DNA of 64,000 nucleotides from Megalopta genalis (Eukaryota > Arthropoda > Insecta > Hymenoptera > Halictidae): positions 1-64,000 of the forward strand of contig NW_027476201.1 of assembly GCF_051020955.1 (NCBI RefSeq), read 5' to 3'. The position numbers and the translations under genes were made by a program. Under the pieces are notes generated by a model. The model had not been told where the DNA came from and did no database searches. It saw only the letters and a list, made by a program, of their open reading frames with translations. Shown here piece by piece: positions 53,801 to 64,000 of this stretch. The first letter of the stretch is position 1. Every line of letters begins with the position of its first letter.

Positions 53801-55055
53801 TCAAATCCATGCGAAACAAATGGTTCAACTTCAGATACTTGCGATATAAGTGATATAGTTTCAAATGCAGACGAAACAAATGAGTTAGCTTCAAATCCAT
53901 GCGAAACACATGGTTTAGCTTGAAATCAATGCGAAGTAGAAGGCTTAGCTTCAAATCCATGCGGACTGAATGAATAAGTTTCAAATACTTGTGATATACA
54001 AGACTAAGCTTCAACTGCATGCGAAACAAACGAGTTAGCTTCAAATCCAATCGAAACACATAATTTAGCTTCAAATCCATGCGAAACACAGAATGTAGCA
54101 TCAAATCAATGAGAAGTAGAAGGCTTAGCTTCAAATCCATGCGAAACGAATGGTTTAGCTTCAAATACTTGTGACATTCATAATTAAGCTTCAACTGAAT
54201 GCGAAGCAAGCGAGTTAGCTTCAAATACAAGCGAAATACATGATTTAGCTCAAATCAATGCGATGTAGGAGGCTTATCTTCAAATCCATGAAAAACAAAT
54301 GGTTTAGCTTCAAATACTTGTGATATACATAATTTAGCTTCAACTGCATGCGTTGCAATCGAGTTAGCATCAAATACAAGCGAAACACATGATTTAGCTT
54401 CAAATCAATGCGAAGTAGATGGCTTATCTTCAAATCCAGGCGAAGAAAATGATTTTCCTTCAAATACTTGCGGTTTAAATGAAATAGCTTCAAATGCAGG
54501 CGAAACAAACGAGTTAGCTTCAAATCCCATGGGGACACATGATTTAACATCGAATCAATGCGAAGTAGAAGGCTTAGCTTCAAATCCATGTGAAACACGT
54601 GAGTTAGCTACAAAACAAATGGTTTACCTTCAAATACTTGTGATATACATGATTAAGCTTCAAATGCAGGCGAAACAAACGAGTGAGCTTCAAATCCAAG
54701 CGTAACACATGATTTAACTTCAAATCAATGCGAAGTAGAAGGCTTAGCTTCAAATCCATGCGAACTGAATGATTAAGTTTCAAATACTTGTGATATACGT
54801 AATTTAGCTTCAACTGCATGCGAAACAAACGAGTTAGCGTCAAATCCAATCGAAACACATAATTTAGCTTCAAATCCATGCGAAACACATAATTTAGCAT
54901 CAAATCAATGCGAAGTAGAAGGCTTAGCTTCAAATCCTTGCGAATCGAATGATTCGGCTTCAAATGCTTGCGAATATAAGTAATATAGCTTCAACTGCAT
55001 GCGAAACAGACGAGTTATCTTGAAATCCATGCGAAACACATGATTTAGCTTCAAA
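50881..55055 (+). repeat. Array domain VI: rearranged copy of domain IV
   Basis: From about 51112 this domain follows 38.58-40.49 kb, then switches near 53030 to material of 41.05-41.5 kb, and from 53312 to 41.64-43.15 kb. Between about 54820 and 55055 it carries a series related to 42.35-42.45 kb and 43.2-43.4 kb. Confidence 0.82.
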
Positions 55056-57583
55056 TCAATGCGAATTAGAAGGCTTAGCTTCAAATCCATGCGAAACGAA
55101 TTATTTGTCTTCAAATACTTGCGAATATAAGTGATATAGATTCAACTGCATGTCAAACAATCGAGTTATCTTCAAATCCATGCGAGTCACATGATTTACC
55201 TTCAAATCAATGCGAAGTAGAAGGATTAGCATCAAATCCATGCGAAACGCATGATTTAGCTTCAAATTCATGCGAAACACATGGCTTAGCTTAATATTCA
55301 TGCGAAACAGATGGTTTAGATACAGACACTTGTGATAAACATGATTTAGCTTCAACTGCATGAGAAACAAACGAGTTAGCTACAAATACAAGCGAAACAC
55401 ATGATATAGCATCATATTAATGCGAAGGAGGAGGCTTAGCTTCAAATCCATGCGAACCGAATGATTTGGCTTCAGTGCTTGCGAATATAAGTAATTTAGC
55501 TTCAACTGCATGCGAAACAGACGAGTTATCTTCAAATCCATGCGAAACACATGATTTAGCTTCAAATCAATGCGAATTAGAAGGCTTAGCTTCAAATCCA
55601 TGCGAAACGAATTATTTGGCTTCAAATACTTGCGAATATAAGTGATATAGATTCAAGTGAATGAAATAACTTCAAATGCAGACGAACGATCGAGTTATCT
55701 TCAAATTCATGCGAAACACATGATTTAGCTTCAAATCAGTTCGACGTAGAAGGCACAGCTTCAAATCCAAGCGAAACAAATGGTTTAGATTCAGAAACTT
55801 GTGATAAACATGATTTAGCTTCAACTGCATGCGATACAAACGAGTTAGCTTCAAATCCATGCGAAGTAGAAGGCTTATCTTCAAATCCATGCGAAACAAA
55901 TCGTTTAGCTTCGAATACTTGTGATACACATGATTTAGTTTCAACTGCATGCGAGACAATCGAGTTAGCATCAAATCCATGCGAAAAACATGATTTAGAT
56001 TCAAATCAATGCGAAGTAGAAGGATTATCTTCGTATCCATGCAAAACAAATGGATTAGCTTCAAATACTTGTGATATACATGATTTAGTTTCAACTGCAT
56101 GCGAAACAAACGAGTGAGATTCAAATCCAAGCGAAACACATGATTCAGCTTCAAATCAATGCGAAGTAGAAGTCTTAGCTTCAAATCCATGCGAAACAAA
56201 TGATTTACCTTCAAATACTTGCGATATAAGTGATATAGCTTCAAATGCAGGCGGAACAAACAGTTAGCTTCAAATTCATGCGAAACACATGATTTAGCTT
56301 CAAATCAATGTGAAGTTAAAGGCTTAGCTTCAAATCCATGCGAAACGAATAGTTTAGCTTGAAATACTTGTTTTATACATGATTTGGCTTCAACTTCATG
56401 CGAAACATACGAGTTAGCTTCAAATCCAAGCGAAACACATGATTTAGCTTCAAATCAATGCGAAGTTGAAGGCTTAGCTTCAAATCAATGCGAATCAAAT
56501 GGTTTAGCTTCAAAAACTTGTGATATACATGATTCAGATTCAAGTGCAGGCGAAACAAACGAGTCAGCTTCAAATCCAAGCGAAACACATGATTTAATTT
56601 CAAATCAATACGAAGAAGAAGGCTTAGCTTCAAATCCATGCGAAACAAATTGTTTAGCTTCCAATACTTGTGATATGCATGATTTAGCTTCAACTGCATA
56701 CCAAACAACGAGTTAGCTGCAAATCTAAGGGAAACACATGATTTAGCTGCAAATCCATGCGAAACAAATGGTTCAGCTCCAAATATTTGCGATATACATG
56801 ATTTAAATTCAAATGCAGGCGAAACAAACGAGTTAGCTTTAAATCCATGCGGATCACATGATTTAGGTCCAAATCAAGGCGAAGTAGAAGGCTTAGCTCC
56901 GAATCAAATGGTTCAGCTTCAAATACTTGTGATATACATGATTTAGCTTCAAATGCATGCGAAACATACGAGTTAGATTCAAATCCATGCGAAACACATG
57001 ATTTAGCTTCAAACAAATGCGAAGTAGCATGTTCAGCTTCAAATCCATGTGAATCAAATGGTTTAGCTTCAAATACTTGTGATATACACGATTTAGATTG
57101 AAATGCATGCGAAACACATGATTTAGCTTCAAATCAATGCGAAGTAGTAGGCTTAGCTTCAAATCCATGGGAATCAAATGGTTTAGCTTCAAATACTTGT
57201 GATATACATGATTTAGCTTCAACTGCATGCGAAACAAACGAGCTAGCTTCAAATCCTAGCGAAACACTTGATTTAGCTACAAATCAATGCGATGTTGATG
57301 GTTTAGCTTCAAATTCATGCGAAACAAATGGTTTAGCATCAAATACTTTTGATGTACATGATTTACATTCAACTGCATGCGAAACAATCGAGTTAGCTTC
57401 AAATGCATGCGAAACACATGATTTAGCTTGAAATCAATGCGAAGTAGAAGGCTTATCTTCAAATACATGCGAAACACATGATTTAGCTTCAAATACTTGC
57501 GATAGAAGTGATATAGTGTCAAAAGAATGCGAAACAAACGAGTTAGCTTCTAATCTATGCGAAACACGTGATTTAGCTTCAAA
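55056..57583 (+). repeat. 2528-bp tandem unit, copy 1
   Basis: Matches the next unit at offset 2528 with very few differences. The left part derives from the 43.1-43.9 kb type, the middle from the 46.2-46.6 kb type and the right part from the 47.8-49.1 kb type. Confidence 0.9.
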
Positions 57584-60111
57584 TCAATGCGAATTAGAAG
57601 GCTTAGCTTCAAATCCATGCGAAACGAATTATTTGTCTTCAAATACTTGCGAATATAAGTGATATAGATTCAACTGCATGTCAAACAATCGAGTTATCTT
57701 CAAATCCATGCGAGTCACATGATTTACCTTCAAATCAATGCGAAGTAGAAGGATTAGCATCAAATCCATGCGAAACGCATGATTTAGCTTCAAATTCATG
57801 CGAAACACATGGCTTAGCTTAATATTCATGCGAAACAGATGGTTTAGATACAGACACTTGTGATAAACATGATTTAGCTTCAACTGCATGAGAAACAAAC
57901 GAGTTAGCTACAAATACAAGCGAAACACATGATATAGCATCATATTAATGCGAAGGAGGAGGCTTAGCTTCAAATCCATGCGAACCGAATGATTTGGCTT
58001 CAGTGCTTGCGAATATAAGTAATTTAGCTTCAACTGCATGCGAAACAGACGAGTTATCTTCAAATCCATGCGAAACACATGATTTAGCTTCAAATCAATG
58101 CGAATTAGAAGGCTTAGCTTCAAATCCATGCGAAACGAATTATTTGGCTTCAAATACTTGCGAATATAAGTGATATAGATTCAAGTGAATGAAATAACTT
58201 CAAATGCAGACGAACGATCGAGTTATCTTCAAATTCATGCGAAACACATGATTTAGCTTCAAATCAGTTCGACGTAGAAGGCACAGCTTCAAATCCAAGC
58301 GAAACAAATGGTTTAGATTCAGAAACTTGTGATAAACATGATTTAGCTTCAACTGCATGCGATACAAACGAGTTAGCTTCAAATCCATGCGAAGTAGAAG
58401 GCTTATCTTCAAATCCATGCGAAACAAATCGTTTAGCTTCGAATACTTGTGATACACATGATTTAGTTTCAACTGCATGCGAGACAATCGAGTTAGCATC
58501 AAATCCATGCGAAAAACATGATTTAGATTCAAATCAATGCGAAGTAGAAGGATTATCTTCGTATCCATGCAAAACAAATGGATTAGCTTCAAATACTTGT
58601 GATATACATGATTTAGTTTCAACTGCATGCGAAACAAACGAGTGAGATTCAAATCCAAGCGAAACACATGATTCAGCTTCAAATCAATGCGAAGTAGAAG
58701 TCTTAGCTTCAAATCCATGCGAAACAAATGATTTACCTTCAAATACTTGCGATATAAGTGATATAGCTTCAAATGCAGGCGGAACAAACAGTTAGCTTCA
58801 AATTCATGCGAAACACATGATTTAGCTTCAAATCAATGTGAAGTTAAAGGCTTAGCTTCAAATCCATGCGAAACGAATAGTTTAGCTTGAAATACTTGTT
58901 TTATACATGATTTGGCTTCAACTTCATGCGAAACATACGAGTTAGCTTCAAATCCAAGCGAAACACATGATTTAGCTTCAAATCAATGCGAAGTTGAAGG
59001 CTTAGCTTCAAATCAATGCGAATCAAATGGTTTAGCTTCAAAAACTTGTGATATACATGATTCAGATTCAAGTGCAGGCGAAACAAACGAGTCAGCTTCA
59101 AATCCAAGCGAAACACATGATTTAATTTCAAATCAATACGAAGAAGAAGGCTTAGCTTCAAATCCATGCGAAACAAATTGTTTAGCTTCCAATACTTGTG
59201 ATATGCATGATTTAGCTTCAACTGCATACCAAACAACGAGTTAGCTGCAAATCTAAGGGAAACACATGATTTAGCTGCAAATCCATGCGAAACAAATGGT
59301 TCAGCTCCAAATATTTGCGATATACATGATTTAGATTCAAATGCAGGCGAAACAAACGAGTTAGCTTTAAATCCATGCGGATCACATGATTTAGGTCCAA
59401 ATCAAGGCGAAGTAGAAGGCTTAGCTCCGAATCAAATGGTTCAGCTTCAAATACTTGTGATATACATGATTTAGCTTCAAATGCATGCGAAACATACGAG
59501 TTAGATTCAAATCCATGCGAAACACATGATTTAGCTTCAAACAAATGCGAAGTAGCATGTTCAGCTTCAAATCCATGTGAATCAAATGGTTTAGCTTCAA
59601 ATACTTGTGATATACACGATTTAGATTGAAATGCATGCGAAACACATGATTTAGCTTCAAATCAATGCGAAGTAGTAGGCTTAGCTTCAAATCCATGGGA
59701 ATCAAATGGTTTAGCTTCAAATACTTGTGATATACATGATTTAGCTTCAACTGCATGCGAAACAAACGAGCTAGCTTCAAATCCTAGCGAAACACTTGAT
59801 TTAGCTACAAATCAATGCGATGTTGATGGTTTAGCTTCAAATTCATGCGAAACAAATGGTTTAGCATCAAATACTTTTGATGTACATGATTTACATTCAA
59901 CTGCATGCGAAACAATCGAGTTAGCTTCAAATGCATGCGAAACACATGATTTAGCTTGAAATCAATGCGAAGTAGAAGGCTTATCTTCAAATACATGCGA
60001 AACACATGATTTAGCTTCAAATACTTGCGATAGAAGTGATATAGTGTCAAAAGAATGCGAAACAAACGAGTTAGCTTCTAATCTATGCGAAACACGTGAT
60101 TTAGCTTCAAA
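57584..60111 (+). repeat. 2528-bp tandem unit, copy 2
   Basis: Directly follows copy 1. The junction lies within a B monomer near 57583, where TTCAAATCAATGCGA is common to both parent sequences and the ending changes from GATGTAGAAGG to GAATTAGAAGG. Confidence 0.9.
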
Positions 60112-63100
60112 TCAATGCGATGTAGAAGGCTTAGCTTCAAATCCATGCTAAACGAACGATTTAGCTTCAAATGCTTGCGATATAAGTGATATAGTTTCAA
60201 ATGCAGGCGAAACAAACGAGTTAGCTTCAAATCCAAGGGAAACACATGATTTAGCTTCAAAACAAATGGTTTACCTTCTAATACTTGTGATATACATGAT
60301 TAAGCTTCAGATGCAGGCGAAACAAATGATTTAGCTCAAATCAATGCGATGTAGAAGGGTTAGCTTCAAATTCATGCGAAACACATGATTTAGCTTCAAA
60401 TCAATGCGAAGCTGATGGCTGATCGTCGAATCCATGCGAAACAAATGGTTTAGCTTCTTCTACTTGTGATATACATGATTTAGCTTCAACTGCATGCGAA
60501 ACAAACGAGTCAGCTTCAAATCCAAGCGAAACACATGATTTAGAATCAAATCAATGCGATGTAGAAGGCTTAGTTTCAAATCCAGCGAAACGAATGATTT
60601 ACCTTCAAATACTTGCGAATATCACTGATATAGCTTCAAATGCTGGCGAAACAAACGAGTTAGCTTTAAATCCATGTAAAAGACATGATTTACCTTCAAA
60701 TCAATGCGAAGTAGAAGGCTTAGTTTGAAATCCATGCGAATCAAGTTCTTTAGCTTCAAATACTTATGATATACATGATTTAGCTTCAACTGCTTGGGAA
60801 GCAAACGAGTTAACTTCAAATCCATTCAAAACACATGATTTAGCTTCAAATCCATGCGAAACTCATGATTTAGCTTCAAATCAATGCGATGTAGAAGGCT
60901 GATCTTCGAATCCATGCGAATCAAATGGTTTAGCTTCAAATACTTGTGAAATGAGTGATTTTGCTTCAACTGCATGCAAAACCAACGAGTTATCTTCAAA
61001 TCTAATCGAAACACATGATTCAGATTCAAATCAATGCGAAGTAGAAGGCTAAGCTTCAAATCCAGCGAAACGATTGATTTAGCTTCAAATACTTGCGAAT
61101 ATCTCTGATATAGCTTCAAATGCAGGTGAAACGAAGAAGTTAGCTTTAAATCCATGCAAAAGACATGATTTACCTTCAAACCAATGCGAATTAGGAGGCT
61201 GATCTTCGAATCGATGCGAAACAAATGGCTCAGGCTCAAATACTTGTGTTATACATGATTTAGCTTCAACAGTATGCGAAACAAACGAGTTAGCTTCAAA
61301 TCCTAGCGATAGACATGATTTAGCTTCAAATGAATGCGAAGTAGAAGGTTGATCTTCGAATCCATGCGAAACGAATGGTTTAGCTTCAAATACTTGCGAA
61401 TATAAGTGATATAGCTTCAAATGCAAGCAACACAAACGAGTTAGCTTCAAATCCAAGCGAAACACATGATTTAGATTCAAGTCAATGCGATGTAGAAGGC
61501 TTAGCTTCAAATCCAGCGAAACGAATGATTTAGCTTCAAATACTTGCGAATATCTCTGATATAGCTTCAAATGCTGGTGAAACAAACGAGTTAGCTTTAA
61601 ATCCAAGCAAAAGACATGATTTACCTTCAAATCAATGCGAATTAGGAGGCTGATCTTCGAATCCATGCGAAACAAATGGTTTAGCTTCTACTACTTGTGA
61701 TATATATGATTTAGCTGCAACTGCATGCGAAACAAACGAGTTAGCTTCAGATCCATGCAAAACACATGATTTAGCTTCAAATTCATTCGAAACACTTGGT
61801 TTAGCTTTATATTCATGCCAAACAAAAGGTTCAGCTACAAATATGATATACATGATTTAGCTTCAACTGCATGCGAAAAAAACGAGTTAGCTTCAAATGC
61901 AAGCGAACAAATGATTTAGCTTAAAATCAATGCGAAGCCGATGGCTGATCGTCGAATCCATGCGAAACAAATGGTTTAGCTTCTACTACTTGTGATATAC
62001 ATGATTTAGCTTCAACTGCATGCGAAACAAACGAGTTAGCTTCAAATACAAGCGAAACACATGATTCAGTTTCAAATCAATGCGAAGTAGAAGGCTTAGT
62101 TTCAAATCCATGCAAAACAAATGGTTTAGCTACAAATACTTAAGATATACATGATTTAGATTCAAATGCAGGCGAAAGAAACGAGTTAGCTTCAAATCCT
62201 TTCGAAACACATGATTTAGTATCAAATCAATGCGAAGCAGAAGGCTTAGCGTCAAATCAATGCGAAACGAATGGTTTAGCTTCAAATACTTGCGAATATA
62301 AGTGATATAGCTTCAAATGCAAGCGACACAACCGAGTTAGCTTCAAATCCATGCGAAACACATGATTTTACTTCCAATCATTGTGAAGTAGAAGGCTTAG
62401 CTTCAAATGCATGTGAAACAAATGGTTCAGCTTCAAATACTTGTGATATACATGATTTAGATTCAACTTCGTGCAAAACCAACGAGTTAGATTCAAATCC
62501 AAGCGAAACACATGATTTAGAATCAAATCAATGCGAAGTAGAAGGCTTAGCTTCAAATCTAGCGAAACGAATGATTTAGCTTCAAATACTTGCGAATATC
62601 ACTGATATAGCTTCAAATGCAGGCGAAACAAACGAGTTAGCTTTAAATCCATGCAAAAGACATGATTTACCTTGAAATCAATGCGTAGTAGAAGGCATAG
62701 TTTGAAATCCATGCATATCAAGTTGATTAGCTTCAAATACTTATGATATACATGATCTAGCTTCAACTGCTTGGGAAGCAAACGAGTTAACTTCAAATCC
62801 ATTCAAAACACATTATTTAGCTTCAAATCCAGGCGAAACTCATGATTTAGCTTCAAATCAATGCGAAGTAGAAGACTAATCTTCGAATCCATGCGAATCA
62901 AGTGGTTCAGCTTCAAATACTTGTGATATGCGTGATTTTGCTTCAACTGTATGCATAACGAACGAGTTAGCTTCAAATCCAAGCGAAACACATGATTTAG
63001 ATTCAAATCAATGCGAAGTAGAAGGCTTAGCTTCAAATCCAGCGATACGAATGGTTTAGCTTCAAACACTTGTGATATACATGATATAGCTTCAAATGCA

Positions 63101-64000
63101 GGCGAAACAAACGAGTCAGCATCAAAACCATGCGAAACACATGATTTAGCTTCAAATGAATGTGAAGTAGAAGGCTGATCATCGAATCCAAGCGAAACAA
63201 ATTGGTTAGCTTCAAATACTTGTGACATACTTGATTTAGCTTTAACAGCAAGCGAAACAAACGAGTCAGCTTCAAATCCATGCGAAACACAAGATTTAGC
63301 TTCAAATAAACGCGAATTAGGAGGCTGATCTTCGAATCCATGCGAAACAAATGGCTCAGGCTCAAATACTTGTGTTATACATGATTTACCTTCAACAGTA
63401 TGCGAAACAAACGAGTTAGCTTCAAATCCTAGCGATAGACATGATTTAGCTTCAAATCAATGCGAAGTAGAAGGCTGATCTTCGAATCCATGCGAAACAA
63501 ATGGTTTAGCTTCAATTATATGTGATATACATGATTTAGCTTCAAATGGATGCGAAACAAACGAGTTAGCTTCAAATCCATTCAAAACACATGATTTAGC
63601 TTCAGATTCATTCGAAAGACATGGTTTAGCGTACTATTCATGGGAATCAAATGGTTCAGATTCAAATACTTCTGATATACATGATATAGCTTCAAATGTA
63701 GGCGAAACAAAAGAGTTAGCTTCAAATCCATGCGAAACACATGATTTAGCTTCAAATTCATTCAAAAGACATGGTTTAGCGTACTACTCATGGGAATCAA
63801 ATGGTTCAGATTCAAATACTTGTGATATACATCATATAGCTTCAAATGCAGGCGAAACAAACGAGTCAGCTTCAAATCCATGCGAAACATATGATTTAGC
63901 TTCAATTCAATGCGAAGTAGAAGGCTTATCTTCGAATCCATGCGAAACAAATGGTTTAGCTTCAAATACTTAAGATATACATGATTTGGATTCAAATGCA
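60112..64000 (+). repeat. Array domain VII, continues past the window edge
   Basis: Up to about 61682 it is the copy of 49.08-50.66 kb. The remainder mixes variants seen near 49.6 kb (62599 against 49595), near 50.2 kb and 2.1 kb (63345-63480), and near 0.59 and 50.9 kb (63600-63660 and 63750-63810, 150 bp apart). It ends inside a monomer. Confidence 0.82.

Larger units (their letters stand above)
1..64000 (+). repeat. Satellite-like tandem array of 30-bp monomers, spans the window
   Basis: Seen directly: from the first to the last base the sequence is a succession of units of about 30 bp. Each typically carries TTAGCTTCAAA near its start and ATGCGAAAC in its second half. Most units are exactly 30 bp; a minority are 29 or 31 bp, and a few are much shorter (25 or 19 bp). 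A single monomer has 11 G/C in 30, so the array is AT-rich. All units are in one orientation, and no stretch of 300 bases or more lacks them. Inference: a eukaryotic satellite array. The family is not one I recognise. The strand given is arbitrary. Confidence 0.97.

Noticed and set aside
1..64000. Numerous ORFs of 60-526 codons on both strands as protein-coding genes
   Set aside because: They overlap each other in up to three frames, encode only 10-residue low-complexity repeats, and are open because the 30-bp period is a multiple of 3 with no stop in the consensus. Stops and 1-bp indels interrupt all of them, and variation ignores codon position.
1..64000. CRISPR array
   Set aside because: The repeat length of about 30 bp is in range, but repeats are directly contiguous with no unique spacers, and there are no cas genes or leader.
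1..64000. Telomeric or subtelomeric simple repeats, rRNA spacer subrepeats, tRNA genes
   Set aside because: No TTAGGG-type tract, no rRNA or tRNA-like stretch, and no unique sequence is present. TTTAGC is part of the 30-bp monomer, not a telomere unit.
1..64000. LTR or other transposon carrying the repeats
   Set aside because: No terminal repeats, target-site duplications or transposase/reverse-transcriptase coding were seen. The kb-scale matches are simply groups of monomers.

Overview
The whole 64 kb window is one uninterrupted head-to-tail tandem array. I found no gene, RNA gene, transposon, CRISPR array or unique-sequence island. The basic unit is a 30-bp AT-rich monomer built around TTAGCTTCAAA followed by ATGCGAAAC. 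Five diverged monomer types (A to E) usually follow each other in fixed order and make a 150-bp higher-order repeat (HOR). All monomers lie in the same orientation. The array starts mid-HOR at base 1 and is still running at base 64000, so both edges lie outside the window. An array of this length with nested higher-order structure points to a eukaryotic satellite (centromeric, pericentromeric, subtelomeric or other heterochromatin). I cannot name the species or a known satellite family from sequence alone.

Above the 150-bp level the array is a mosaic of kilobase-scale duplications. About 1-10.1 kb: 752-bp tandem units (1381-3165), a 1256-bp tandem pair (about 4983-7471) with a further dispersed copy (9450-10395), and a 1-kb pair (3331-4350 and 7701-8718). 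About 10.1-14.3 kb: shuffled segments with 1350-, 963/813- and 750-bp offsets. About 14.3-31 kb: a large super-repeat with anchors at 14265, 18915, 24402 and 30160; two of its copies are nearly identical over about 3.2 kb. About 31-43 kb: another family of blocks, including a 1108-bp tandem pair. About 43-50.9 kb: a further domain with 450- and 659-bp tandem units. About 51.1-61.7 kb: a collinear but rearranged second copy of about 38.6-50.7 kb, carrying inside it a 2528-bp tandem duplication. About 61.7-64 kb: a mixture of variants also seen near 0.6, 2, 49-51 and 60-61 kb.

The many open reading frames are by-products. Because 30 is divisible by 3 and the monomer consensus lacks stops in one forward and two reverse frames, open stretches up to 526 codons arise in overlapping frames on both strands. 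Substitutions fall at all codon positions, and stops and 1-bp indels break every frame repeatedly. I therefore annotate no CDS. Copy boundaries below were placed by eye and are accurate to roughly a monomer (about 30 bp) unless stated.
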